Source of the DNA: Alcaligenaceae bacterium
GTDB taxonomy: Bacteria; Pseudomonadota; Gammaproteobacteria; Burkholderiales; Burkholderiaceae_B
Direction: 5' to 3'
Length of the DNA stretch: 64,000 bases
NCBI GenBank assembly: GCA_030538235.1
Contig: JAUNUJ010000003.1
Coordinates: 248,001 to 312,000, forward strand
Shown piece after piece: positions 16,254-25,397 of the stretch. Position numbers and translations under genes: made by a program. The number at the start of each line of letters is the position of its first letter. Position 1 is the first letter of the stretch. The notes below the pieces were generated by a model, which searched no databases, was not told the DNA's origin, and saw nothing but the letters and a program-made list of their open reading frames with translations.

Positions 16254-16838
16254 ATGCAGCAATTTTTAAAACGCTTTTTTGGCCCTTTATTTTTATTAAG
16301 CGTTGTCTTGCTATCGGCGTGCACGTTCACACCCATAGTAAATGATGAGCAGATTACTGAGGAAACACGAGTTGGTCGTTTTGCGGTGTTGTCTTTTGAT
16401 AAGCGTGAAAATATCAATAAAGATGCGGTGCAAGGTGGTTTTGTTTGGCGTGATTTTGGTCGTTATTTGGAGTTGGATCTGACTAATCCTTTGGGCAATA
16501 CCTTGGCGCGTGTTGAGGTCAATGATTTTCAATCGGTCCTAATTAATAGCTCAGGTCAACGCTTGGTTGCCGCTAGTCCGGACGATTTAATTGCCAGAGC
16601 TCTCGATGGTCGCCCTTTGCCGGTCAGCGGTATTCGTTACTGGGTCAAGGGAGAGCTTATGCCCTCTATCCCCGCACAAGAAATAGAGCGCGATGAACAA
16701 GGTCGTTTGTTGTCTGCTTTTCAAAACGGTTGGCAGGTTTCACTCAGTAACTATGACGCCAAGGGACCGACCCGTCTGCATTTGCTGCGCAATGAGCCTG
16801 CCGAGCGTATTACTGTGCGCCTCACTGTTGATCAGTAA
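16254..16838 (+). CDS. lolB: Outer-membrane lipoprotein insertion protein LolB
   Basis: Accepts lipoproteins from the periplasmic carrier LolA and inserts them into the inner leaflet of the outer membrane. The 194-residue precursor has a lipoprotein signal peptide ending in the lipobox LLSAC (acylated Cys near residue 23). The mature part is consistent with the LolA/LolB half-barrel and includes RYWVKGELMPSIPA. Length is typical. It lies between the TPR gene and ispE, a position known for betaproteobacterial lolB. Sequence similarity within LolB is low, so the call rests on lipobox, length and context together. Confidence 0.85.
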   Translation: MQQFLKRFFGPLFLLSVVLLSACTFTPIVNDEQITEETRVGRFAVLSFDKRENINKDAVQGGFVWRDFGRYLELDLTNPLGNTLARVEVNDFQSVLINSSGQRLVAASPDDLIARALDGRPLPVSGIRYWVKGELMPSIPAQEIERDEQGRLLSAFQNGWQVSLSNYDAKGPTRLHLLRNEPAERITVRLTVDQ

Positions 16839-16844
16839 GCCATC

Positions 16845-17765
16845 ATGACAGCTGCCTTTGATATTCAGGCGCCGGCCAAGTTAAATCTGTTTTTGCATGT
16901 GACCGGCAGACGTGATGATGGTTATCATTTACTGCAAAGTCTTTTTGTGCCCATCGCTCTGTATGACAGTTTAAGCTTCAAGATAAATGAAGGGGGTCGG
17001 GTGCGTCGCTTAAGTGAGATTGCCGGGATTGCCGAAGCAGATGATCTGGTTATCAAGGCGGCTGGTTTATTAAAGGCGCATTGTGGTAGGGCGGAATTAG
17101 GCGTTGATATCGAATTGCAAAAAGTCATTCCCAGTGGCGCAGGGCTTGGGGGCGGCTCTAGCGATGCGGCAGCGACCTTATTGGCCTTAAATACGCTCTG
17201 GGATTTACAGCTAAGCAAAGAGCAATTATTACCATTGGCATTAAGTCTGGGTGCTGATGTGCCGTTTTTTTTATATGCGATGCCGGCCATTGTTGAGGGT
17301 ATCGGTGAGCAAATTACGATACTGCCCAATGACTTGACGACTAGCTTAGGGGATACGCACTATGTGCTGTTCATACCGCAGTTGGCGATTCCTACTGTTA
17401 GCATTTTTAAAGCTCCCAATTTAAAAAGAGATACGCCTAGATTAACGCAGCAGCAATTAGTTAGTGAGCTAAGTCGAGCAGCGCCTGTTTGGCACTATGG
17501 TCACAATGATCTGCAGGCAGTTGCCTGTGCTCAGCATCTGGCGCTGGACAGTTTAAGCCGTTTTTTACTTGAGCAGGGAATCAACGCCCGTATGAGTGGG
17601 GCGGGTTCGGTTTTTTTTGCAGCCTTTGCAACAAAAGAACAAGCAAGCATGGCACAACAGCAAGTGTCAGGGGCTTATGCTGAATTGATACTCGCCGAGC
17701 CCGAAAATCCATTGTCTGCCCTACAGTTGTGTTGTTTAACAGTCGCTGCACACCCACTTCAATAG
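16845..17765 (+). CDS. ispE: 4-diphosphocytidyl-2-C-methyl-D-erythritol kinase
   Basis: GHMP-family kinase of the MEP isoprenoid pathway; it phosphorylates CDP-methylerythritol at the 2-hydroxyl. The 306 residues open with APAKLNLFLHVTGRRDDGYH, the conserved substrate-binding start. The ATP-binding loop is IPSGAGLGGGSSDAAATL near residues 96-113, and MSGAGSVFFAAF forms the third GHMP motif near the C-terminus. It starts 6 nt after the lolB stop and is probably cotranscribed with it. The product supports undecaprenyl phosphate synthesis, but that is generic to the cell. Confidence 0.95.
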   Translation: MTAAFDIQAPAKLNLFLHVTGRRDDGYHLLQSLFVPIALYDSLSFKINEGGRVRRLSEIAGIAEADDLVIKAAGLLKAHCGRAELGVDIELQKVIPSGAGLGGGSSDAAATLLALNTLWDLQLSKEQLLPLALSLGADVPFFLYAMPAIVEGIGEQITILPNDLTTSLGDTHYVLFIPQLAIPTVSIFKAPNLKRDTPRLTQQQLVSELSRAAPVWHYGHNDLQAVACAQHLALDSLSRFLLEQGINARMSGAGSVFFAAFATKEQASMAQQQVSGAYAELILAEPENPLSALQLCCLTVAAHPLQ

Positions 17766-17770
17766 AGTCG

Positions 17771-17817
17771 ATTTATTGCTCTGTTGCGTTTTTGAAACAA
17801 TAAATATCCCTTTTTTA
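17771..17817 (+). terminator. Possible terminator after ispE
   Basis: ATTTATTG (17771-17778) pairs with CAATAAAT (17798-17805) around a loop that can form an inner GTTT/AAAC stem. TCCC and a T run follow. The stem is AT-rich, so termination may be partial. Confidence 0.4.
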
Positions 17818-17836
17818 TGAGAAAACGCTAAAGCAC

Positions 17837-17864
17837 TTGTCTTTGTTTCAAAACGATGTATAAT
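17837..17864 (+). promoter_or_regulatory. Promoter of tRNA-Gln
   Basis: TTGTCT (17837-17842), a 16-nt spacer and a perfect TATAAT (17859-17864). It would start transcription about 10 nt before the tRNA. Confidence 0.7.
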
Positions 17865-17880
17865 TTTATCTTTCAGGTGT

Positions 17881-17957
17881 TGGGCTGTAGCCAAGCTGGT
17901 TAAGGCACCGGATTTTGATTCCGGCACGCGAAGGTTCGAATCCTTCCAGCCCAGCCA
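17881..17957 (+). tRNA. tRNA-Gln (anticodon TTG)
   Basis: A 77-nt cloverleaf. The acceptor arm TGGGCTG pairs with CAGCCCA, followed by G and an encoded CCA (17955-17957). The anticodon stem CCGGA/TCCGG encloses the loop TTTTGAT with TTG at 17915-17917, reading CAA (and CAG by wobble). The T arm contains GGTTCGAATCC. The first acceptor base pair is T-A, as in many bacterial glutamine tRNAs. Position between ispE and prs is conserved in Burkholderiales. Confidence 0.96.
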
Positions 17958-17980
17958 TCACCCTTGATGCTTTTAGATTG

Positions 17981-18049
17981 ACCGTACGCTTACGACTAGT
18001 GCAACACAGATTATGTGCCTTTTTTGGTTGTAGCTAGTACGGTTTTTTT
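17981..18049 (+). terminator. Terminator after tRNA-Gln
   Basis: ACCGTAC (17981-17987) pairs with GTACGGT (18037-18043), directly followed by T residues to 18049. The long loop is partly structured. It separates the tRNA transcript from prs. Confidence 0.6.
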
Positions 18050-18090
18050 GTGCCAAAATTATTCTATCTGACACAATCTCAGGTATTGTC

Positions 18091-19074
18091 ATGACCCATA
18101 ACCCCAATTTGCACGAACAGGCTTTTGACCCACATCATTTTATGATTTTTACGGGTACAGCCAACCCTCGTCTAGCCGTTGATGTTGTTAATCACTTAAA
18201 TATGTCCTTGGGGCAGATGACAGTCGGTCGCTTCTCTGATGGAGAGGTGATGGTTGAGATTCTTGAAAATGTTCGTGGCCGTGATGTCTTCGTCTTGCAG
18301 CCGACCTGCGCACCGACTAATGATAATCTTATGGAGATTATGGTGATGGTTGATGCTTTGCGTCGTGCTTCAGCCGGTCGAATTACTGCCGCTATCCCAT
18401 ATTTCGGTTATGCTCGTCAGGATCGTCGTCCGCGCTCTGCGCGTGTTGCGATTACGGCCAAAGTGGTTGCCAATATGTTGCAACGAGTTGGTGTGGATCG
18501 TGTGTTAACGATGGATTTACACGCCGATCAGATTCAGGGCTTTTTTGATATCCCTGTGGATAATATCTACGCCGGACCTGTATTGCTGGCAGATATTGCC
18601 AAACAAAATTATCAGAATTTATTAGTTGTTTCACCCGATATCGGTGGTGTGGTTCGTGCCCGCGCTTTAGCTAAGCAGTTAGAGGCTGACTTAGCAATTA
18701 TTGACAAGCGCCGCCCACGTGCCAATGTCTCCGAGGTGATGAATATTATCGGTGATGTCGACGGTCGTACATGTTTGTTGATGGACGATATGGTCGATAC
18801 GGCCGGTACCTTATGTAAAGCGGCTTCGGCTCTAAAGGATCGTGGCGCTAAAGAAGTTTATGCTTATTGTACGCATCCGGTGCTATCCGGTGGTGCAGTT
18901 GAGCGTGTGGCAAATTCAGCACTTGATGGTTTAGTGGTCACTGATAGTATTCCACTACGCGATGATGCCAAAGCTTGCTCTAAAATCCGACAACTCTCAG
19001 CGGCAGCCTTATTAGGTGAAACCATTGAGCGTATCGCTTCAGCCGAGTCTGTTAGCTCTTTATTTGTCGAGTAG
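18091..19074 (+). CDS. prs: Ribose-phosphate pyrophosphokinase
   Basis: Makes PRPP from ribose-5-phosphate and ATP for purine, pyrimidine, histidine, tryptophan and NAD synthesis. The 327 residues include the flexible-loop region [18 protein letters not shown] (near 111-128), the catalytic metal site [14 protein letters not shown], and the PRPP-binding loop [14 protein letters not shown] near 229-242. It is about 12 residues longer at the N-terminus than E. coli Prs ([17 protein letters not shown]...). The ATG with AGGT 8 nt upstream supports the longer start. Confidence 0.95.
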   Translation: MTHNPNLHEQAFDPHHFMIFTGTANPRLAVDVVNHLNMSLGQMTVGRFSDGEVMVEILENVRGRDVFVLQPTCAPTNDNLMEIMVMVDALRRASAGRITAAIPYFGYARQDRRPRSARVAITAKVVANMLQRVGVDRVLTMDLHADQIQGFFDIPVDNIYAGPVLLADIAKQNYQNLLVVSPDIGGVVRARALAKQLEADLAIIDKRRPRANVSEVMNIIGDVDGRTCLLMDDMVDTAGTLCKAASALKDRGAKEVYAYCTHPVLSGGAVERVANSALDGLVVTDSIPLRDDAKACSKIRQLSAAALLGETIERIASAESVSSLFVE

Positions 19075-19125
19075 CAAGTCATTTAAAAGGTTTTAGCTTG
19101 GGCGCTGGTCGCGGCGCCAAGCAAG

Positions 19126-19152
19126 CGTTTACTGTCATTTTTACAGTAAACG
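19126..19152 (+). promoter_or_regulatory. Perfect hairpin in the prs-rplY gap
   Basis: CGTTTACTGT (19126-19135) and ACAGTAAACG (19143-19152) form a perfect 10-bp stem with a 7-nt loop 48 nt before rplY. No T run follows, so it is not a standard terminator. It may be an RNA-processing site or a leader structure to which L25 could respond; that is speculation. A second, imperfect stem GCTTGG/CCAAGC stands just upstream (19096-19122). Confidence 0.45.
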
Positions 19153-19200
19153 TAACTATCGCCTGATTGATTCAGGTATTTTTAATCTTGGAGTTTTTTT

Positions 19201-19830
19201 ATGAAATTTTCAGCCACTACGCGTAGCGTTCAGGGTTCGAGTGCGAGCCGCCGCCTGCGTCGCGCCGGCCGAGTACCAGCCATTGTTTATGGTGGTAAGG
19301 ATGAGGCCCAAAGCATCGAGTTAGACCACAACGAAATTTACCACGCTTTGCGTAAACCGGGTTTCGGTTCTTCAGTTCTCGAAATGGATCTTGGAGGCAA
19401 AGCGCAAAAGGTATTATTACGTGCAGTCCAATGGCACCCGTACAAGCCAATCGTTTTACACGTTGACTTCCAGCGTGTTCGTGCGGACGTTGCTATTGTT
19501 ACTCGTGTACCTATCTCTTATATCAATGGTGACGAATCACCAGCGGTTAAATTAGATGGCGCCAGTATCAATATCGTTCTTAACGATATTGAAGTTAGCT
19601 GCTTACCGGGTGATTTACCATCTGAGATCGTTGTTGATCTCGGTGAAATGCAAAACGGTGACGTGTTATCAGTGAGTTCTATTACTGCGCCTAAAGGTGT
19701 TGATTTCTTGACTGCTGAGACTGAGACTATTGCAACTGCTGCTGTTGTTGCGGTTCAAGCTGAAGAAGCTAGTGAAGACGCAGGCGAAGCAGCTGATTCC
19801 GCTGCGGGTGAAGAGCCTACAGAAGAATAA
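19201..19830 (+). CDS. rplY: 50S ribosomal protein L25, Ctc form
   Basis: 5S rRNA-binding ribosomal protein. The 209 residues have an N-terminal L25 domain (about 1-95, SSASRRLRRAGRVPAIVYGG) and the C-terminal TL5/Ctc beta domain (about 100-190, INIVLNDIEVSCLPGDLPSE). An acidic tail rich in Ala/Glu ends the protein. E. coli L25 lacks the second domain; Betaproteobacteria normally have it. It is preceded by GGAG about 10 nt before the ATG and followed by a strong terminator. The codon choice (GTT, GCT, GGT) suggests high expression. Confidence 0.95.
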   Translation: MKFSATTRSVQGSSASRRLRRAGRVPAIVYGGKDEAQSIELDHNEIYHALRKPGFGSSVLEMDLGGKAQKVLLRAVQWHPYKPIVLHVDFQRVRADVAIVTRVPISYINGDESPAVKLDGASINIVLNDIEVSCLPGDLPSEIVVDLGEMQNGDVLSVSSITAPKGVDFLTAETETIATAAVVAVQAEEASEDAGEAADSAAGEEPTEE

Positions 19831-19852
19831 TTTCAATCAGAAAATATTCTTA

Positions 19853-19891
19853 ACCCTTGCATGCGTTAAACTGGCGTGCAAGGGTTTTTTT
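19853..19891 (+). terminator. Intrinsic terminator after rplY
   Basis: ACCCTTGCA (19853-19861) pairs with TGCAAGGGT (19877-19885), extended by further pairs inside, followed by seven T residues. It lies between rplY and pth, so pth needs read-through or its own promoter. Confidence 0.88.
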
Positions 19892-19906
19892 ATTTAATTT
19901 AGGAAA

Positions 19907-20500
19907 ATGACAGAGCCAATTCGTTTAGTCGTCGGTTTAGGTAATCCCGGCGCCAAGTATGAAGCTACCAGGCACAATGCCGGATTTTGGATGGTCGACT
20001 TATTAGCAGATGACTTTCATGCTAACTTCAAGCTTGAAAATAATTTTTTTGGTGAAGTAGCTAAGTTCAGACGTGGTGGGGAAAGTATCTATCTACTGAA
20101 GCCGGCTACTTATATGAACTTATCAGGCAAAGCAGTACAAGCGATTAGCCATTTTTATAAAATTCCGCTAGAGAGCATACTGGTCGTTCACGATGAACTT
20201 GATCTGATGCCGGGACAGATTAAATTAAAAAAAGGTGGTGGGCATGCCGGTCACAATGGCCTGCGTGATATTCAGAACAAGATGAGCAGTAGTGATTATT
20301 GGCGTTTGCGCGTTGGTATTGGTCACCCCCGCACGCTTAACCTTAGCCAAGGGGTGGCGGATTTTGTGCTGCATATGCCTTCAAAAGAGGATCATGAGCG
20401 GATTTTGGACAGTTTGTACCGCGCAAGGCATGCTATTCCGGCCTTGCTTGATGGCGACCGAGATAAAGCCAATCGCCTCTTAGCCGAAGCGAAAACATAG
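19907..20500 (+). CDS. pth: Peptidyl-tRNA hydrolase
   Basis: Releases tRNA from prematurely dropped peptidyl-tRNA. The 197 residues carry [20 protein letters not shown] (catalytic His in RHNAG near residue 24), [10 protein letters not shown] near 67, and [26 protein letters not shown] near 97-122, the classic Pth signatures. The ATG follows TTAGGA. Downstream is the CPBP gene after 8 nt. Close linkage with rplY is conserved across proteobacteria. Confidence 0.95.
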   Translation: MTEPIRLVVGLGNPGAKYEATRHNAGFWMVDLLADDFHANFKLENNFFGEVAKFRRGGESIYLLKPATYMNLSGKAVQAISHFYKIPLESILVVHDELDLMPGQIKLKKGGGHAGHNGLRDIQNKMSSSDYWRLRVGIGHPRTLNLSQGVADFVLHMPSKEDHERILDSLYRARHAIPALLDGDRDKANRLLAEAKT

Positions 20501-20508
20501 GATTAGGC

Positions 20509-21327
20509 ATGAGTGATAACAGTTTTTTTACTAAGCCGCAACGAGATCATAAAAAATCACCGACACCACATGAAGCCGAACGCTTTCGAGAGCAGTTAGG
20601 TGATTTTTTTCGATTTATTGTTAAACCTGATTTTCGTCGCGGCCATGGTCGAGGTACAGGCGATGGTTGGTTTAAAGACTGGCAATTAAATCTGCCTTGG
20701 AAGCGTTTATTCCAATGGGCGGCCTTTATGTGGGCGATAAACATCTTGGTTCTGGCCCCGATTGCACTAGTCGCTGCCGGTGGTGTTAATGCAACGCACC
20801 GCTTACAGTTCTCTTATATGTTGCTCCCATTGGCGGTACTATGGGCGCCGATTGTAGAGGAAATCCTATTTCGTTTCAATATACGCCGGCCCTTATTGGC
20901 GCTCTGGATGGTTCCGGTTATGATTTTTGTGCTCTTGATGCAGGGCACGGTCATCGGGACGCTTTGTCTGATTGCGGTGGTGGCGATTGTGATGATTCTC
21001 TATCCCAAGTTGGGACTTGATAACTACCGTGGGCGCTGGCGCTTACGCTTCAAGTATCTGAAGTTGTATCGCAAGTACTTCGTCGTTATTATGCATTTAT
21101 TGGTTTTTGGTTTCGCCTATATACATATTTTTAATTATGAGTTTGACGCAATTAATGTGATGACGACCTTAGTGATGGTGATGCCTCAATGGTTTTCAGG
21201 TTTAGCCTTGATGTGGATGCGGGTTCGTTACGGTATTGGTAATGCGATTTATTTGCATGCCATTTTTAATGGCGGTCCGGTCTTTTTGATTATGACTTTA
21301 AAGCTTTTAGGCGTTCCTTTGACTTAA
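20509..21327 (+). CDS. CPBP-family intramembrane metalloprotease
   Basis: A 272-residue protein with a charged N-terminal 65 residues followed by several transmembrane helices. It has the three CPBP (CAAX protease/bacteriocin-processing, Abi) motifs: EEILFR (EExxxR), FAYIH (FxxxH) and HAIFN (HxxxN), in correct order inside helices. The motifs predict a membrane-embedded metal-dependent endopeptidase. Substrates in Betaproteobacteria are not known; some relatives protect against bacteriocins. It follows pth by 8 nt, likely cotranscribed. The long N-terminal cytosolic part is unusual and unexplained. Confidence 0.72.
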   Translation: MSDNSFFTKPQRDHKKSPTPHEAERFREQLGDFFRFIVKPDFRRGHGRGTGDGWFKDWQLNLPWKRLFQWAAFMWAINILVLAPIALVAAGGVNATHRLQFSYMLLPLAVLWAPIVEEILFRFNIRRPLLALWMVPVMIFVLLMQGTVIGTLCLIAVVAIVMILYPKLGLDNYRGRWRLRFKYLKLYRKYFVVIMHLLVFGFAYIHIFNYEFDAINVMTTLVMVMPQWFSGLALMWMRVRYGIGNAIYLHAIFNGGPVFLIMTLKLLGVPLT

Positions 21328-21469
21328 ACCGCAAGGAGTGCTGTGAGTCTGCTTATTTAAGTCTTTTATGCAAAAACCAATAAAGCGTTATTTCTCTGTA
21401 TATATCTGATTTTACGGTTAAAATAGCGGGTTATTATTTATATATATCTAATTAATTTTCAGGATTAAT

Positions 21470-22561
21470 ATGGCACTTCAATGTGGTATTGTCGGTTTAC
21501 CTAACGTCGGTAAATCAACCTTATTTAATGCACTTACCAAAGCGGGTATTGCTGCAGAAAACTATCCCTTCTGTACTATCGAGCCTAACGTCGGTATTGT
21601 CGAAGTACCTGATCCGCGTCTTGATCAACTGGCTGAGATTGTTAAGCCTCAGCGCACTTTACCTGCGACGGTAGAGTTTGTTGATATCGCCGGTTTAGTG
21701 GCAGGCGCCTCTAAGGGTGAGGGTTTAGGTAATCAGTTCTTGGCCAATATCCGAGAAACCCACGCGATTACGCATGTGGTACGCTGTTTTGAAGATGATA
21801 ATGTGGTTCACGTGTCCGGTCGTGTCGATCCTATCTCCGATATCGAAGTGATTAATACTGAGTTAGCCTTGGCGGATTTGGCCTCGGTTGAAAGAGCCTT
21901 AGATCGCGCGCAGCGCACAGCGCGCTCAGGCGACAAGGAAGCTCAAAAGCTTTGTGCTGTTTTAGAGCGCATTGTACCGATTCTTAACGAAGCAAAAAGC
22001 ATTCGTAGTATGGATCTGGATGACGATGATTTAGCCATGATTAAAGGCTTTAGTTTTATTACTGCCAAACCGGTGCTTTACGTCGCTAACGTTCGCGAAG
22101 ATGGTTTTACTGATAATCCCCATCTGGCCGCAGTCGAAGAGTATGCGGCGGCGGAAAAGGCTCAAGTAGTTGCCGTCTGTGCTGCGGTTGAAGCGGAGAT
22201 TGCCGATTTGGATGACGAGGATAAATTGGTTTTCCTCGAGGATATGGGTATGGATGAGCCGGGTCTAAATCGAGTGATTCGTGCTGCCTACAAATTATTA
22301 GGTTTGCAAACTTACTTTACGGCCGGTGTTAAGGAGGTCAGAGCCTGGACTATTCGTGCCGGTGATACAGCACCGCAAGCTGCGGGCGTGATTCACACCG
22401 ACTTTGAGCGTGGTTTTATTCGTGCTCAAACTATTGCCTTTGATGATTTTATTAATTTCAAAGGTGAAAACGGCGCCAAGGAAGCCGGTAAAATGCGCGC
22501 CGAGGGCAAGGACTATGTTGTTCATGATGGCGATGTAATCAACTTCTTATTCAATGTCTAA
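21470..22561 (+). CDS. ychF: Redox-regulated ATPase YchF
   Basis: Obg-family P-loop protein that prefers ATP, associates with ribosomes and modulates stress responses. The 363 residues have G1 [14 protein letters not shown] near 8-21, the switch region ending [20 protein letters not shown], the altered specificity motif near 200, a coiled-coil insertion and a C-terminal TGS domain (about 278-361). The length equals E. coli YchF. It overlaps nothing and is followed 6 nt later by the AsmA-family gene. Confidence 0.95.
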   Translation: MALQCGIVGLPNVGKSTLFNALTKAGIAAENYPFCTIEPNVGIVEVPDPRLDQLAEIVKPQRTLPATVEFVDIAGLVAGASKGEGLGNQFLANIRETHAITHVVRCFEDDNVVHVSGRVDPISDIEVINTELALADLASVERALDRAQRTARSGDKEAQKLCAVLERIVPILNEAKSIRSMDLDDDDLAMIKGFSFITAKPVLYVANVREDGFTDNPHLAAVEEYAAAEKAQVVAVCAAVEAEIADLDDEDKLVFLEDMGMDEPGLNRVIRAAYKLLGLQTYFTAGVKEVRAWTIRAGDTAPQAAGVIHTDFERGFIRAQTIAFDDFINFKGENGAKEAGKMRAEGKDYVVHDGDVINFLFNV

Positions 22562-22567
22562 TGTTTC

Positions 22568-25048
22568 ATGAATAAATGGCTTAAGCGCAGTGGAGTTGCC
22601 TTAGTACTCCTACTACTGACAGCAGTGGTAGGCGGGGCGATTTTTTTGCTTAATTTTGACCCAAAAGTCTATCAAGATCGCTTGGTCAAAGAGATTAAAC
22701 TGCGCTATGAGCGAGATCTTAAAATTAACGGGGATTTGGATTTATCACTGTTCCCCCGTATCGGTCTTAGAGTAACCGATGTCACTCTATCGAATAAAAA
22801 CTCTGATGAGGAGTTTAGTTCGATGAAGGAAGTGCGTTTTGCGGTTGCTTTATGGCCTTTGTTATTTGATCGATTTTTGGTTGATCATGTTAAGGTCAAC
22901 GGTTTTAAAACCCATATTATTCGTTATGCCGATGGCAGTCTAAATATCGATGATTTCTATGAGCTGCCGCTCGACTTTGACGAAGAGCATATGGCTCATC
23001 GTCGCCAACAGGCTGAGGCTGAAGAGTTGGTAGTGCCGACTAGTCCGATGGCAGCTAATGAATTCAAGATTGATATTGCTGGGTTGGACTTGGAAAATGG
23101 CAGTATTTTGGTTGAAGATGAAGCCAGTAAGCGTCAATTCAGCCTTGAAAACATGAGCATTTATACGGGTCGTATTACTTTTGGTCAGCCTTTTTCTTTA
23201 TCCCTCAATGCCAAGGTAGACGCTCGTCACCCCACCGATAACGCCAATTTAAATGTGCGTGGCATGATGCGTCTTGATCCGGCCGGGTTTATTTATCAAG
23301 CGGAGCGCTTAAATGCGACGCTACAAGGTCAGATTAAGGGGTATAGGATCGACGAGGCTAGCCTAAGCGGTAATTTCAGTCTAGACAACTTTGCCGGTTA
23401 CGCTAATGGTACGGCAGTGCAATTTCTATTAGGACTCAGTGCGCTCGAAAACAGTAATCGGCTATCTCATATTAAGTTCGATGTGCAAGCCGGTGAGGTA
23501 GGTTTAAATCGTATTGATACCCAATTGCTGGCAAAGGATCTAAAGCTTATAGGCAGTACGGCTGATGCGCAGAAACGCACTTTAGCGTGGCAGCTCAATA
23601 GCCCTAATTTGAATCTTTCCGGATTTGATGCAGCGGGTGATCCGCTAACCGGAACAGTTGAGTTTAGAGGTGAGGAAAGCATGGATCTCAATGTGTCACT
23701 TGATGGTTTCAGTGGCTTAGCCTCTAATCTCAAGGTGCGCGAAAATACCCTTAAGGGCCAATACCTAACCTCGGCTAATCGGGCCATTGAAATTGATTTT
23801 TCCTCACCCTTGACCATTAATATACTAACAGGTGAGTTTGCTTATACCGCTCTTAGCGGTTTGGTGCGTTTGAGTGATGATACTGTGCTACAAGAAGCGC
23901 CGGTCATTGCCTCAATCAATGGTGATTTGCGAAGCGGTTCGATGGATTTTAATGTTGATGCCGTCATGGACTCCGAGCGGATGAGTTTGGTCGGTTCATT
24001 AGAGAGTTTTTCAAAACCACAGATAGATTTTAAATTAACTGCTGAGTCGTTAGCGTTGGATCATATTTTGGGTGTCGACACCAGTTTGCCTTTGACTACC
24101 CTAGTGTTTGAGGCGGACCAGACTGTACCGTCGGTGACTCAAGCGACTGAACCGACCGCAACAACCGTCGTCTCAGAAGATCAACCGGGAGTTAGCGCAG
24201 AGGTGATAACAGATGCTGCGAAGATATCAAGTGAAACAATGACTGACGAGGCGGCTACAGATTCTAGAAGTTTAAGTTTAAAGCAAGAGCTTCTGTCTCG
24301 ACTAAGTGGTGTGGGAGTGTTTGATATCGACAGGATGAGTTATCGTGATTTGGAGTTTAGTGATCTAGAGGCGACCATCCATTTTGGTTCTTCCAGTGAG
24401 ATTAGAATTGACTCTTTACTAGCCGGGCTTTTTGGTGGAGAGCTGCAGGCTAAGAGTGATATGTCAATTGACGATGGTAGTGTCAGTCTTGATCTGAGGC
24501 TGAGCGATGTTGATATGCAGGCGCTCTTGCAGAGTTTAAAGGCGCGAATTTTGTTGAGCGGTAAAGCGGATATCAGTCTCGATTTGGCTTCCCAAGGGTT
24601 CAGTGAAAGGGAGTTGCTGCAAAATCTGCAAGGTCAATTGATGTTTGATGGAAGTGATGGCGCCATACAGGGTTTTGCCATGAATAGGGTGCTGGATGAT
24701 ATCAACTATGTCATTGATACAGGCGCGGGACAGTTATTATTTGATAGCAGTGAGCAAACAGCATTTGAGCGCTTAAAGTTTGTCGCCGAGGTCGATGATG
24801 GCATTGTTAATTTCGATAGCTTGGCATTCGAAGAGAGAGACTTTTCTCTGCACAATAAGGATCGTAACAGCCGTTATAATATGCTCAACGGCAATTTTGA
24901 TTTGATTCTGCAGCTCACCTCAAAACGTCCGGTCAGTGTGCAACGACAGGGCGTTAGGGTCCAAGTCAAGGGTTTCAGTATTCCCATACAGCTTTGGAAT
25001 GAACAGGATTCAATTCAAATTAAGACGGAAATTCAAGGACTATATTAA
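22568..25048 (+). CDS. AsmA-family envelope protein
   Basis: An 826-residue protein with one N-terminal transmembrane helix (about 9-30) and a long periplasmic region. The start NFDPKVYQDRLVKEIKLRYERDLKINGDLDLSLFPRIGL is typical of AsmA, and the C-terminal AsmA_2-like part ends near ISIPIQLW-type sequence. AsmA-like proteins are related to the bridge-type phospholipid transporters (TamB, YhdP) between inner and outer membranes. Residues about 515-565 form a Thr/Val/Ala/Glu-rich linker that looks disordered and separates the two folded halves. It follows ychF by 6 nt and ends at a terminator. Confidence 0.85.
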   Translation: MNKWLKRSGVALVLLLLTAVVGGAIFLLNFDPKVYQDRLVKEIKLRYERDLKINGDLDLSLFPRIGLRVTDVTLSNKNSDEEFSSMKEVRFAVALWPLLFDRFLVDHVKVNGFKTHIIRYADGSLNIDDFYELPLDFDEEHMAHRRQQAEAEELVVPTSPMAANEFKIDIAGLDLENGSILVEDEASKRQFSLENMSIYTGRITFGQPFSLSLNAKVDARHPTDNANLNVRGMMRLDPAGFIYQAERLNATLQGQIKGYRIDEASLSGNFSLDNFAGYANGTAVQFLLGLSALENSNRLSHIKFDVQAGEVGLNRIDTQLLAKDLKLIGSTADAQKRTLAWQLNSPNLNLSGFDAAGDPLTGTVEFRGEESMDLNVSLDGFSGLASNLKVRENTLKGQYLTSANRAIEIDFSSPLTINILTGEFAYTALSGLVRLSDDTVLQEAPVIASINGDLRSGSMDFNVDAVMDSERMSLVGSLESFSKPQIDFKLTAESLALDHILGVDTSLPLTTLVFEADQTVPSVTQATEPTATTVVSEDQPGVSAEVITDAAKISSETMTDEAATDSRSLSLKQELLSRLSGVGVFDIDRMSYRDLEFSDLEATIHFGSSSEIRIDSLLAGLFGGELQAKSDMSIDDGSVSLDLRLSDVDMQALLQSLKARILLSGKADISLDLASQGFSERELLQNLQGQLMFDGSDGAIQGFAMNRVLDDINYVIDTGAGQLLFDSSEQTAFERLKFVAEVDDGIVNFDSLAFEERDFSLHNKDRNSRYNMLNGNFDLILQLTSKRPVSVQRQGVRVQVKGFSIPIQLWNEQDSIQIKTEIQGLY

Positions 25049-25051
25049 TAA

Positions 25052-25080
25052 AAAGGCTCGCTAAATTGAATCGAGCCTTT
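25052..25080 (+). terminator. Terminator between the convergent AsmA and ferredoxin genes
   Basis: AAAGGCTCG (25052-25060) pairs with CGAGCCTTT (25072-25080). The A run on the left and T run on the right mean it can work in both directions. Confidence 0.65.
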
Positions 25081-25105
25081 GTGCTTAACGGCTATCGACA
25101 ACTAA

Positions 25106-25369
25106 TCAGACGGGTGGTTGTTTGTCGGCGGTGAGTTGACGAAATTTTTCCATCAGTTCCTCGTCTGATTCTTTCCATTCTGGGTCCGGAAAAATACAGT
25201 CAATGGGACAAATCACCTGACACTGCGGCTCATCGTGGTGACCGATGCATTCCGTGCACTTTGCCGGATCGATCACATATACCTCGGGACCCATATAAAT
25301 CGCTTCATTTGGGCATTGGGGTTCACATACATCGCAGTTGATGCATTCGTGATCAATATAAAGGGCCAT
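25106..25369 (-). CDS. YfhL-like 4Fe-4S ferredoxin
   Basis: An 87-residue bacterial ferredoxin with two cluster motifs. The first is CINCDVCEPQCP (CX2CX2CX3CP, residues about 9-20). The second is CTECIGHHDEPQCQVICP (CX2CX8CX3CP), whose eight-residue insertion marks the Allochromatium-type group. Such proteins have low potentials; the partner is unknown here. It is the last gene of a leftward set with coaD and rsmD. An electron donor role in Fe-S assembly or another reductase is possible but not shown by context. Confidence 0.92.
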   Translation of the reverse strand: MALYIDHECINCDVCEPQCPNEAIYMGPEVYVIDPAKCTECIGHHDEPQCQVICPIDCIFPDPEWKESDEELMEKFRQLTADKQPPV

Positions 25370-25397
25370 AATTTACCTTAAACTAAAAATTAAATGC

